Part shown: positions 1 through 6,821 of the stretch, piece by piece
Numbering within the stretch: position 1 is the stretch's first letter
How the letters are laid out: each line of letters starts with the position of its first letter
Source of the DNA: Acidobacteriaceae bacterium
GTDB lineage: Bacteria > Acidobacteriota > Terriglobia > Terriglobales > SbA1
Reading direction: 5' to 3'
DNA: 7,789 nt
Assembly: GCA_003136335.1 (NCBI GenBank)
Contig: PLEA01000606.1
Location: forward strand, 1 to 7,789
Notes under the pieces: generated by a model
The model's input: only the letters and a program-made list of their open reading frames with translations
What the model was told of the DNA's origin: nothing
Databases searched by the model: none
Position numbers and translations under genes: made by a program

Positions 1-182
1 GAAAGCTTGTCGAACTTGATGAGCTGCAGAATGCTGCGCAGAACCACTTTTACAGCGTACGCGATCACCCAGCCCACAAATGCGAGGATCAGCATTACGA
101 TCAGACGAGGAAGGTAGTGTGCGAAACCTCTGGCAAACTCGTGCAACGCCTGAGTCAGTTCGCTTACAATCATTTCCCGCAT
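1..182 (-). CDS. MscS-type mechanosensitive channel-like membrane protein, N-terminal part only (runs off window)
   Basis: Sixty codons are visible, starting MREMIVSELTQALHEFARGF and followed by a hydrophobic helix (about residues 24-46, containing LIVMLILAFVGWVIAYAVK), then a basic, amphipathic stretch LRSILQLIKFDKLS at the edge. A short soluble start, one strong helix and then VVLRSILQLIKFDKL is typical of the conserved TM-helix (MscS-like) proteins, which form or resemble small-conductance channels that release solutes on hypo-osmotic shock. The ATG at 182 was chosen because a good Shine-Dalgarno sequence (GAGTGAGG, 188-195) lies 5 bases upstream and overlaps the stop of the glycosyltransferase gene; the internal ATG at 173 is a less likely alternative. 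The 7-bp gap to the upstream gene implies cotranscription and translational coupling. The channel domain lies outside the window, so the family call rests on the N-terminus alone. Confidence 0.6.
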   Translation of the reverse strand, partial: MREMIVSELTQALHEFARGFAHYLPRLIVMLILAFVGWVIAYAVKVVLRSILQLIKFDKL

Positions 183-187
183 AGTTG

Positions 188-195
188 CCTCACTC
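188..195 (-). promoter_or_regulatory. Ribosome binding site overlapping a stop codon
   Basis: On the minus strand GAGTGAGG lies 5 bases before the ATG at 182 and contains the TGA stop (192-190) of the glycosyltransferase gene. This arrangement favours termination-reinitiation coupling and supports both the start chosen for the channel gene and its place in the same operon. Confidence 0.6.
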
Positions 196-1458
196 TCTCG
201 ATTTCCACATCTGGACCAGATACGGTTTCAATCGCTCGAACTCAAGGCATAAGCTTTCGATATTGTTCTCGACGTCGTTCGCAGAAACGTTGCGGTTCTC
301 GGTCAGGAACGTGAACACTCTCCCGCGGAAAAGGGGTGCCAGAGCCTGGATAATATGATCCCGACTGATCACAGATTTCTGATATGCCGCCGCAAACTCG
401 TAAACCGTCCGGACCCACAATTCCCCAGGGTAACGAAATTCCTCCTTACCCAGTCGGGCAATTCGCTGAAGCTCTGCCAGGGTGGAAGGAGAAAGAATTG
501 ACTGAAAGACTGATTCCAATTCGGCAACTCCGGTCGAGAACATCTCTCGCAGTCGTTCCCGATTTACCCGGACCGGATCCAGCAGCAGTTCCTGTTCGCT
601 CCCTGTGGTAGGAACCGGCTTCGAACCGGCCACGATACTCCATACGGGAAAGTCGGACTCTAGTGCGGTGAACAAAGCGCCCACAGTGTGTCGGAGTGTC
701 GGTACCAGATCGGCGGCGCGGCGCTCGATGTGATCCTTTTCTCCAAGGAAGGACTGGCAAATCCGGTATCCTCCCGTGATCGCAGCCAGTGTGAAGCGGA
801 GTTCGACACCGGCTCCGCCGTTTCCATCATTCCAGCCATTTTGGCCCAGGAATTGGCTTCCGAGACGGCTGGAGAATCCGAACTCAGGCATGTATGCCTC
901 ACGGATTCTTACCCCGTAAAGTGCGCGGACCATCGGGTACAGCAAGTTCGTCATCAACAGCCCATCAAACTTGTGTCTGCGATATGTGGGGGACACTAGA
1001 TCGAAGCCGTCGCGATAAATGGGGCGCAGAAGGTTTGAAATCCATCCCGGTTCAATGTTCGCGGACTCGGGTGACATCACGATACAGGCCTTGGCGCGGA
1101 GCAGTTCGGCGGCAGCCAAGATCGTCCGCAACGCAACTCCGCTCCCTCTACTGTTGGCATACTGCGTGCTTATTGAGTGTAGCGTGCGGAGCGCGTACAG
1201 ATTGGAGGCTGGACGCACGTCGTCGATAGAAATGCCCGTGACCAGTTCGGGAGTGCCATCGCGCGATCCCCCATCGGCATTAATGATTACGGCTCGCTCG
1301 CGGGGAAAGCCGCGGAGGATGCCACTTCGAATGGTGTGGACGATCGAACCGACAGTCTTGGCATTATTGTAAGTGGGCAGGCCTACAAGGATATCCACTT
1401 CGCCGACGTTGATCAGTTGGCGAAGAAAATCATCCGTAAGAAAAGTTTCATCTTCCAA
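190..1458 (-). CDS. Glycosyltransferase, GT-A fold, GT2/GT81-like (possible glucosyl- or mannosyl-glycerate type)
   Basis: 422 residues with no signal peptide or membrane segment, so probably cytosolic. The GT-A nucleotide-binding start is visible at 22-35 (DILVGLPTYNNAKT) and 57-69 (VIINADGGSRDGT). A central acceptor-side block follows: RHKFDG at 161-166, LLYPMVRALYG at 172-182, EFGFS at 192-196, and FLGEKDH at 237-243 with a candidate catalytic or metal-binding His243. The C-terminal 150 residues are helical. From memory of this family (inference), relatives carry D-x-D just before an I-x-P-x-W segment; here that place reads MSPESANIEPGW (128-139), so the aspartates are missing. The order of motifs recalls glucosyl-3-phosphoglycerate and mannosylglycerate synthases, but the donor and acceptor cannot be read from sequence. 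The start is TTG (1458-1456) with only a weak AGAG six bases upstream; no ATG occurs in frame before residue 128. The gene lies 75 bp after treS and 7 bp before the channel gene, probably translated by coupling. Family is fairly sure, substrate is not. Confidence 0.7.
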   Translation of the reverse strand: MEDETFLTDDFLRQLINVGEVDILVGLPTYNNAKTVGSIVHTIRSGILRGFPRERAVIINADGGSRDGTPELVTGISIDDVRPASNLYALRTLHSISTQYANSRGSGVALRTILAAAELLRAKACIVMSPESANIEPGWISNLLRPIYRDGFDLVSPTYRRHKFDGLLMTNLLYPMVRALYGVRIREAYMPEFGFSSRLGSQFLGQNGWNDGNGGAGVELRFTLAAITGGYRICQSFLGEKDHIERRAADLVPTLRHTVGALFTALESDFPVWSIVAGSKPVPTTGSEQELLLDPVRVNRERLREMFSTGVAELESVFQSILSPSTLAELQRIARLGKEEFRYPGELWVRTVYEFAAAYQKSVISRDHIIQALAPLFRGRVFTFLTENRNVSANDVENNIESLCLEFERLKPYLVQMWKSRE

Positions 1459-1533
1459 TTTCAGCTCTGTGCGAATAGGCCTCGTCCTCGTATAGACGTG
1501 CCCTATGACATCGTTTCCATTATCTACATTTGG

Positions 1534-3201
1534 TCATACCCGTCGCAGCCGGAACCAATAAAACTGGTAAGGCCCCAGCGTTAGCAGATAAGGGAGGTCG
1601 CTCACACGCGGAAATATATTGTTGCCGAACATCTCGATCAGGACATTTCCGTTGTAGCGCCGCAAATCCAGTTCGACAGCCTGCGCAGTGCTCGAAAGAT
1701 TGTTGACCACCAGCACGGTCTCCTTGCCCAGTCGCCGTAAATAGGCCAGTATTCTGTGATTGGCTGGATAGAGAAACTCAATCGATCCCCTGCCAAACAC
1801 TCCGGTCGATCTGCGGACTGTTATGATGCGTTGCATCCAACGGAGGAGCGAGTGTTCGCTTTCTCTTTGTGACAAGACGTTCACGGCGGCATAGCCGTAC
1901 ACCGGATTCTGAATCAGCGGAGCATACAAGCGTTCTGACTCCGCGGTAGAAAAGCCGCTGTTCCATTCCCCGCTCCACTGCATCGGAGTCCTTACGCCGT
2001 TGCGGTCCCCTAAACTAATGTTATCGCCCATTCCAATTTCATCGCCGTAATAGATGATAGGAGTGCCCGGCAACGACATCAGCATCCCGTTCATCAACTC
2101 GATACGCCTGCGGTCGTTGTTCAACAAGGGAGCGAGTCGCCTCCGGATTCCGAGGTTCAGCCGCATGCTCTTGCTTTCGGCGTACATGTCATACATGTAG
2201 TCGCGTTCCATATCGGTTACCATTTCAAGGGTTAGTTCGTCATGGTTGCGCAGGAACAGGGACCACTGGCAGGAGGACGGTATTTCGGGAGTCTGCTGCA
2301 AGATTTCAGTGATGGGCTTGCGGTCTTCCAACTTCAGCCCCATGAACATCCTGGGCATTAACGGAAAATGAAACGCCATATGGAATTCATCTTCGTCACC
2401 GAAATATGGGCGAAGATCCGCGGGCCACTGATTGGCCTCCGCGAGAAGCATCCTGCCAGTGAATTGTTCATCGAGTTTTTGCCGTAACTCCTTCAGGACA
2501 TCATGGGTCTCCGGCAAGTTCTCACAATTTGTGCCCTCCCGTTCCACCAAGTACGGCACCGCGTCGAGCCGGAAGCCGTCTACACCCATATCCAGCCAGA
2601 ACTTCATCACATTCCACATCTGTTCCCGAACGGCAGGATTGTCGTAGTTTAGATCGGGCTGGTGACTAAAGAAGCGATGCCAATAGAAGGATTTCGAAGT
2701 CGGGTCCCATGCCCAGTTGGACGTTTCGGTGTCGAGAAAAATGATGCGGGTTCCTTTGTACCGGGTGTCGGTATCACTCCAGACATACCAATCGCGGCGT
2801 AGATTGTTCTGCGAACTTCGCGACTCTTGAAACCACGGGTGCTGATCGGATGTGTGATTCAACACCATTTCGATGATGACCCGGATTCCACGCTCGTGGG
2901 CCGACTCCAGAAGCTTGCGGAAATCCTCCAAGGTTCCGTAGCTTGAATGGACGGCGTTGTAATCTGCGATGTCGTAGCCATCGTCGCGCAGAGGCGAGGG
3001 AAAGAATGGCATCAGCCATATCGCGCTGATCCCCAGTTCCTGGAGGTAATCGAGCTTCTGTTCAAGCCCTTGGAAATCACCAATGCCATCCCCGCTGCTG
3101 TCGTGGAAAGTGCGGACGTGCACCTGATAGATGATCGCGTCCTTGTACCACAGGGCATCCGTATTTAGTGGCAAACCGTTTTTCTCCTGGGACTTTCCCA
3201 T
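1534..3201 (-). CDS. treS: Trehalose synthase / maltose alpha-D-glucosyltransferase (GH13, TreS type)
   Basis: 555 residues, a usual length for stand-alone TreS, which interconverts maltose and trehalose in the cytosol by intramolecular transglucosylation. The (beta/alpha)8 GH13 barrel begins at LWYKDAIIYQVHVRTF (17-32). Conserved regions are EMVLNHTSDQHPWF (111-124), GVDGFRLDAVPYL (206-218, nucleophile Asp213), LLAEANQWP (252-260, acid/base Glu255) and FLRNHDELTLEMVTD (316-330, Asp321). Signatures that separate TreS from other alpha-amylases are present: FFSHQPDLNYDNPAV (177-191), REGTNCENLPETH (221-233), MAFHFPLMPRMFM (275-287) and GIRRRLAPLLNNDR (351-364). A small beta domain ends the protein (YLLTLGPYQFYWF, 538-550). 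No maltokinase domain is fused to it. The ATG at 3201 gives a normal N-terminus; GAGG lies only 2 bases upstream, which is close for a Shine-Dalgarno sequence. The sequence before the ATG is a decayed IS110 transposase. It is the first gene of a likely operon with the glycosyltransferase and channel genes. Confidence 0.93.
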   Translation of the reverse strand: MGKSQEKNGLPLNTDALWYKDAIIYQVHVRTFHDSSGDGIGDFQGLEQKLDYLQELGISAIWLMPFFPSPLRDDGYDIADYNAVHSSYGTLEDFRKLLESAHERGIRVIIEMVLNHTSDQHPWFQESRSSQNNLRRDWYVWSDTDTRYKGTRIIFLDTETSNWAWDPTSKSFYWHRFFSHQPDLNYDNPAVREQMWNVMKFWLDMGVDGFRLDAVPYLVEREGTNCENLPETHDVLKELRQKLDEQFTGRMLLAEANQWPADLRPYFGDEDEFHMAFHFPLMPRMFMGLKLEDRKPITEILQQTPEIPSSCQWSLFLRNHDELTLEMVTDMERDYMYDMYAESKSMRLNLGIRRRLAPLLNNDRRRIELMNGMLMSLPGTPIIYYGDEIGMGDNISLGDRNGVRTPMQWSGEWNSGFSTAESERLYAPLIQNPVYGYAAVNVLSQRESEHSLLRWMQRIITVRRSTGVFGRGSIEFLYPANHRILAYLRRLGKETVLVVNNLSSTAQAVELDLRRYNGNVLIEMFGNNIFPRVSDLPYLLTLGPYQFYWFRLRRV

Positions 3202-3464
3202 TACCTCAACCGGGCGTTCTTTCGTGGATCGCAGACCACGAGATGGGTGACGTGAGGTTTCAGCAGGTCATGTAACTAGGCCCCGAGGTTCCTTCTTCGA
3301 CGGTCACCGATAACCTTTCGTGTAGGCCTTGGGTGCACTCAAGAATCGTGGCCGCTTTCGTCTCCAGAATGCATTCCATGATCAGCTTGCCCGAGCTATC
3401 CATGACGGCAACGGAGATCGTTGCCTGGTGAACGTCCATGCCAATATACTTCTCTTGCGTTCAT
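3201..3464 (-). pseudogene. IS110-family transposase, 5' fragment with frameshifts and a nonsense mutation
   Basis: Translating the minus strand in pieces gives the N-terminal DEDD (RuvC-like) domain of an IS110 transposase. The start is MNARE at 3464 with AGGAG upstream. After a frame change near 3449 comes YIGMDVHQATISVAVMDSSG, then LETKAATIL, then LSVTVEEGT. A second frame change near 3280-3286 and an amber codon (3278-3276, probably from a Trp codon) follow, and then LLKPHVTHLVVCDPRKNARL. The first acidic residues of the domain (Asp in GMDVHQ, Glu in VEEGT, Asp in CDPRKN) can be recognised. The match then stops, where intact members continue with a K-S-D-R-I-D-A-type segment and a C-terminal serine domain. 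The last reading frame ends at a TAA that overlaps the treS ATG (TAATG). It cannot encode an active transposase. It marks an old insertion followed by deletion. Confidence 0.85.
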
Positions 3465-3530
3465 AACGGCGCTCCTCTCGGTAAGTCGTGATGCGAACAA
3501 TCACAACCTACCGCAAAGTGGGCGCCTTTT

Positions 3531-3560
3531 ATATTGCGTGAAATGGCGATATTGCGCAAT
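3531..3560. repeat. Direct repeat ATATTGCG plus palindrome ATTGCGCAAT
   Basis: ATATTGCG occurs at 3531-3538 and again at 3549-3556, 18 bases start to start. The second copy is part of the perfect 10-base palindrome ATTGCGCAAT (3551-3560). Helically spaced repeats of this kind in an intergenic region between divergent genes can be a regulator-binding site, but short repeats also arise by chance. Confidence 0.3.
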
Positions 3561-3720
3561 CGACCATTGAGGGTGTGAGCACCGAATGCTTAGAATCAGT
3601 CGATCGGGAAGTCCGTGCGGCTCAGTACACTTATCTCTTAGCAAGTCGCTGACAGAAGAAATGAAAAAATACAGAGCAGAAGGGCTCATTCCAAGCGGAA
3701 AAACACCCGCACTTTGTTGT

Positions 3721-3752
3721 AGAACATACGATCCAGCTGAGCGGATCGTTCT
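3721..3752. promoter_or_regulatory. Bulged inverted repeat just upstream of the GH109 ribosome site
   Basis: The outer arms AGAAC (3721-3725) and GTTCT (3748-3752) and inner arms GATCC (3730-3734) and GGATC (3743-3747) are complementary around the 8-base loop AGCTGAGC, with four extra bases (ATAC) on the left side. Alternatively ACGATCC (3728-3734) pairs with GGATCGT (3743-3749) as a perfect 7-base arm pair. It ends 4 bases before the Shine-Dalgarno sequence. It may be an operator for a dimeric repressor or an RNA hairpin in the leader; which is not decidable here. Confidence 0.4.
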
Positions 3753-3756
3753 GAGT

Positions 3757-3763
3757 AGGAGGT
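3757..3763 (+). promoter_or_regulatory. Strong Shine-Dalgarno sequence of the GH109 gene
   Basis: AGGAGGT, a full consensus match, lies 6 bases before the ATG at 3770. It fixes the start and implies efficient translation. Confidence 0.8.
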
Positions 3764-3769
3764 CACCAC

Positions 3770-5149
3770 ATGCCAACGGATAAAGAATCTAAAGATATTT
3801 CGCGGCGAAGTTTCATGAAGCGCACCGCGATCGGCGGTGCGGGATTCCTAATTGCGACTGACATTTTGGGTCCGGACCTCGGTGCGGGCACACCGAAAAG
3901 TGCGAACTCGACGATGATCGGCGTCCCGTTCGAGGCAAAAGAACGGGTGCGCCTGGGGATTATCGGCGTCGGCGGACGCGGTACCAGCTTGCTGCAGGAT
4001 TTACTCGCAATTGAAAAAGTAGAGGTCAAGGCGATCTGCGATCTGGTGCCGGAGAAAGTGGCGCGAGCGCAGAAGGCGGTCACAAACGCAAGCCAAGCAG
4101 AGCCCGCAGGGTTCAGCAAGGGCGAATTGGATTTCAAGAATTTGACCAAACTCGAACTCGACATCGTCTACATAGCGACCCCATGGGACTGGCAGGTTCC
4201 GATGGCCCTCAACGCCATGAAGAATGGCAAGCATGCTGCCGTCGAAGTGCCTGCCTGTACAACATTGCAAGAGTGCTGGGACCTCGTCGATACTTCCGAG
4301 GCTACTCGCAAGCACTGCGTCATTCTTGAGAACTGCTGTTATGGCTCTACCGAGATGATGGTCCTGGGCATGGTGCGCGACGGACTCTTCGGCGAAATCA
4401 CGCATGGAGAGGCGGCTTATCTCCACGACTTGCGCAGCATTTTGACCTCGAGCGAAGGGGAAGGTCTGTGGCGCCGGTTTCCGCATATGAAGCGCAATGG
4501 CAATTTGTATCCGACGCACGGACTGGGTCCAGTCGCCCATTACATGGACATCCATCGTGGCGACAGGTTCGACTACATGGTTTCGGTGAGTTCGTCCGAG
4601 GCCTCGCTGAGCGCGTATGTGAAAGCGAACTTCGCCGACGGAGACCCGAAGCGCGCCGAAAAGTACGTCTGCGGTGACATGAACACCAGCATCATAAGAA
4701 CCCAACGAGGCCGCACGATTCTTCTACAGCATGACGTGGTCAACCCACGACCCTACAGCCGCCTCAACTCGATTTCGGGCCCAAAGGGCGCGTTCGCCGA
4801 CTACCCGCCGCGGGTCTTCGTCGAGGGCACAAAGCAGGAGGATTGGCAGAACATCGATTCGTTTCGCGACAAGTACGAGCACCCTCTCTGGAAGGCAACC
4901 GGAGAACTGGCCCGCAAAATGGGTGGCCACGGCGGAATGGACTATGTCATGAATTACAGGCTCATGGATTGCCTGAAAAGGGGTCTCGTACCCGATATCA
5001 ATGTCTACGATGCTGCCGCATGGAGTGCGCCTACTCCATTAAGCGAGACATCTGTGGCACAGAATGGCGCTCCACAGAAATTCCCCGATTTCACGCGCGG
5101 CAAATGGAACGTCCTTTCGGACTTCCCGGGCTTTGCACTTCAGACCTGA
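3770..5149 (+). CDS. Tat-exported Gfo/Idh/MocA-family glycosidase, GH109 (alpha-N-acetylgalactosaminidase type)
   Basis: 459 residues. A twin-arginine signal is seen at 11-17 (SRRSFMK) followed by a mildly hydrophobic stretch (AIGGAGFLIATDILG, 20-34), so the folded, NAD-loaded protein is probably exported to the periplasm. A Rossmann NAD(H) site follows: GIIGVGGRG at 63-71 and acidic Asp91 after the second strand. GH109 signatures include ATPWDW (136-141), EVPA (159-162), ENCCYG (187-192), NLYPTHGLGPVAHY (245-258), RPYSRLN (327-333), GGHGGMDYVMNYRL (385-398) and VYDAAAWSAPTPLSE (412-426). By analogy with the characterised Elizabethkingia enzyme, the Tyr247/His250 pair and Tyr329 are likely active-site residues. 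GH109 enzymes cleave alpha-GalNAc by an NAD-dependent oxidation-elimination-addition mechanism with net retention. Substrate here is inferred from family only; some relatives have other or no measured activity. It is 164 bp upstream of a NagX-like gene on the same strand. Confidence 0.85.
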   Translation: MPTDKESKDISRRSFMKRTAIGGAGFLIATDILGPDLGAGTPKSANSTMIGVPFEAKERVRLGIIGVGGRGTSLLQDLLAIEKVEVKAICDLVPEKVARAQKAVTNASQAEPAGFSKGELDFKNLTKLELDIVYIATPWDWQVPMALNAMKNGKHAAVEVPACTTLQECWDLVDTSEATRKHCVILENCCYGSTEMMVLGMVRDGLFGEITHGEAAYLHDLRSILTSSEGEGLWRRFPHMKRNGNLYPTHGLGPVAHYMDIHRGDRFDYMVSVSSSEASLSAYVKANFADGDPKRAEKYVCGDMNTSIIRTQRGRTILLQHDVVNPRPYSRLNSISGPKGAFADYPPRVFVEGTKQEDWQNIDSFRDKYEHPLWKATGELARKMGGHGGMDYVMNYRLMDCLKRGLVPDINVYDAAAWSAPTPLSETSVAQNGAPQKFPDFTRGKWNVLSDFPGFALQT

Positions 5150-5302
5150 GTGCCATCGCCGAACTTCGGGGTGAGAACGATGACCTTCGCGATGGAAGCC
5201 AGCGCGCATGAACCGCCGGTCTTGAATCGTGCTTAGGAATTGTAGATGCGGTGTTTTAGGCGGCTTTGATTATTATGCTCGCATCAGTCCTCAGTTGGTC
5301 AT

Positions 5303-5307
5303 AGGAG
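5303..5307 (+). promoter_or_regulatory. Ribosome binding site of the NagX-like gene
   Basis: AGGAG lies 6 bases before the ATG at 5314, supporting that start. The 164-base gap from the GH109 stop holds no other gene and no clear terminator, so cotranscription is possible but an own promoter cannot be excluded. Confidence 0.65.
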
Positions 5308-5313
5308 CCCTTC

Positions 5314-6555
5314 ATGATCGAAAGCGCACAGGTTGAGGGTCTCGTATCAGAAGCGCCGATAGCAGAACCTGAACGCAAAGCGGAAGGCACCACGCGATTG
5401 GTCTCGCTGGATGCATTCCGCGGGACTGTGATGATCCTGATGCTCGCCGAACAGATGCGTTTGCCTGAGGTGGCGCGCGCGTTTCCGTACAGTGCGGTAT
5501 GGCGCTTAATCGCTTTCAATACCGAGCACGTGGAGTGGCAAGGGTGCTCACTGCATGATCTGATCCAGCCCGGTTTTTCCTTTTTGGTGGGCGCGGCGCT
5601 CCCGTTTTCTATCGCGAGCCGGAAAATGAAGGGACAAACCTTCGGACACATGCTGGTGCAGGCGGCCCGGCGTGCGCTACTCCTGATCTTTCTCGGAATC
5701 TTTCTTCGGTCACTTTGGTCGCATCAGACCTACTTTACATTCGAGGACACCCTGACGCAGATCGGATTGGGTTACGTGTTCCTGTTTTTACTGGGATTCG
5801 CGCGTGTGCGAACCCAAGTGGTGGCGCTGGTTCTGATCTTGATTTGCTTTTGGGCAGCTTTCGCGCTTTATCCAGTGCCAGGTCCTCAGTTTGACTACGC
5901 CAGGGTCGGAGTTCCACAGAACTGGTCTCACAATTACACCGGATTTCTCGCGCATTGGAACAAGAATTCTAATCTTGCATGGGCGTTCGATGTTAGGTTT
6001 TTGAACCTCTTTCCGCGAGAGCAGCCCTTTGTCTTCAATGATGGCGGTTGGTCTACCCTGAGTTTTATTCCAACGCTTGGGACCATGATACTCGGGCTCC
6101 TGGCGGGAGAATGGCTCAAGGGCAAAGGATCGAAGGAACAAAAAATGCGAGGACTCGTAATCGCGGGAACAGGTTTGTTGCTGCTCGGACTGGTGTGTCA
6201 ATGGGCCGGCATTTGCCCCATCGTCAAAAGGGTCTGGACATCGTCGTACACGCTGTATAGCGGAGGTTGGGTGGTGCTGATCCTGGCCGGTTTTTACGCG
6301 CTAATCGAATGGAAAGGATGGCGGCGATGGGCGTTCCCGCTGGTGGTGGTCGGAATGAACTCGATTGCCGTTTACGTGATGAGTTGGACGATGTCGAGCT
6401 TCTTCGGCAACGCCTTAGACCGCCACCTTGGAAGGACGATATCGGCGATGGCAGGGCCGACTTTTCAGCCCGTACTCCACGGTTCTGCAGTGATGCTGAT
6501 CTTTTGGCTCATCCTGTTTTGGATGTACCGCCGGAAGATTCTTTTGAGGATCTGA
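5314..6555 (+). CDS. NagX/HGSNAT-like multi-pass membrane protein (DUF5009/COG4299 acyltransferase-like)
   Basis: 413 residues. A hydrophilic start of about 26 residues is followed by the family signature RLVSLDAFRGTVMILML (28-44). About ten membrane segments can be seen, near 31-46, 82-101, 118-134, 146-162, 167-186, 251-267, 279-299, 315-332, 339-360 and 388-405, with a large extramembrane loop at 187-250. The segment EHVEWQGCSLHDLIQPGFSF (71-90) corresponds to the region of human heparan-alpha-glucosaminide N-acetyltransferase carrying its active-site histidine, making His72 the likely equivalent. In bacteria, NagX relatives sit with N-acetylglucosamine/chitin genes and are thought to transport or acetylate amino sugars across the inner membrane; biochemical function is mostly unproven. 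The position after a GH109 gene fits amino-sugar use. The stop at 6553-6555 ends in a short basic tail (YRRKILLRI), probably cytoplasmic. Family is sure, activity is not. Confidence 0.85.
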   Translation: MIESAQVEGLVSEAPIAEPERKAEGTTRLVSLDAFRGTVMILMLAEQMRLPEVARAFPYSAVWRLIAFNTEHVEWQGCSLHDLIQPGFSFLVGAALPFSIASRKMKGQTFGHMLVQAARRALLLIFLGIFLRSLWSHQTYFTFEDTLTQIGLGYVFLFLLGFARVRTQVVALVLILICFWAAFALYPVPGPQFDYARVGVPQNWSHNYTGFLAHWNKNSNLAWAFDVRFLNLFPREQPFVFNDGGWSTLSFIPTLGTMILGLLAGEWLKGKGSKEQKMRGLVIAGTGLLLLGLVCQWAGICPIVKRVWTSSYTLYSGGWVVLILAGFYALIEWKGWRRWAFPLVVVGMNSIAVYVMSWTMSSFFGNALDRHLGRTISAMAGPTFQPVLHGSAVMLIFWLILFWMYRRKILLRI

Positions 6556-6734
6556 GCGATTGGGCAAAGCATGCATTCCAGCTCTCTCGGCAGAAGCCGC
6601 GCCCTCGACCGCGATGAGGCGTGCTTGAGCCATGCCGCCCGTTACATGAGGGGCTGGCCCACACCGGTCGCTGCGAGCGTCGTCGCTGAAGACGCCCTGG
6701 CGAAAGTAGGATTCGGGAGCAGACAACGCACGCG

Positions 6735-6756
6735 CTGGAAAGCGTTTGCTCTCCAG
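6735..6756. repeat. Stem-loop (inverted repeat) in the intergenic region
   Basis: CTGGA, A, AGC, loop GTTT, GCT, C, TCCAG: eight base pairs with one A/C mismatch and a 4-base loop. No run of T follows on either strand, so it is not a standard rho-independent terminator. It could still act as a transcript 3'-end hairpin for the NagX-like gene. Confidence 0.4.
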
Positions 6757-6821
6757 TTAGTTGAGGCCCTGCCCTCTCATGACGAGGACCGATTTATGAC
6801 CGTTCATTTTTCCGTTGTGTA

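Larger units (their letters stand above)
3465..3769. other. Intergenic region between the IS110 remnant and the GH109 gene
   Basis: No credible gene is seen in these 305 bases; short open frames on both strands lack family motifs and good ribosome sites. The part next to 3465 probably is the leader of the former insertion sequence. It should hold the plus-strand promoter for the GH109 gene and possibly the minus-strand promoter for treS. A weak candidate for the former is CTGACA (3648-3653) followed after 15 bases by TACAGA (3669-3674), not convincing by spacing. A palindrome/direct-repeat cluster and a bulged inverted repeat are listed separately. Confidence 0.5.

Noticed and set aside
111..119. 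Loss of the usual Asp in GH13 region I of TreS (residue 111 is Glu; numbers are residues of that protein)
   Set aside because: Glu at this position is common among TreS proteins as I remember them, and the three catalytic acids are intact, so it is not a defect.
3501..3776. Minus-strand 91-codon open frame
   Set aside because: It has no recognisable domain and lies across the leader of the divergent gene and the IS110 upstream region; a chance open frame.
3586..3783. Plus-strand 65-codon open frame upstream of the GH109 gene
   Set aside because: It has no family motif or ribosome site, overlaps the strong Shine-Dalgarno sequence and start of GH109, and contains the inverted repeat; it is probably non-coding.
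4001..4705. Long minus-strand open frame of 234 codons inside the GH109 gene
   Set aside because: It is antisense to a well-supported conserved gene and its translation has no domain; a codon-bias shadow.
6735..6756. Rho-independent terminator
   Set aside because: The stem is good but no T-tract follows on either strand, so I list it only as a stem-loop.
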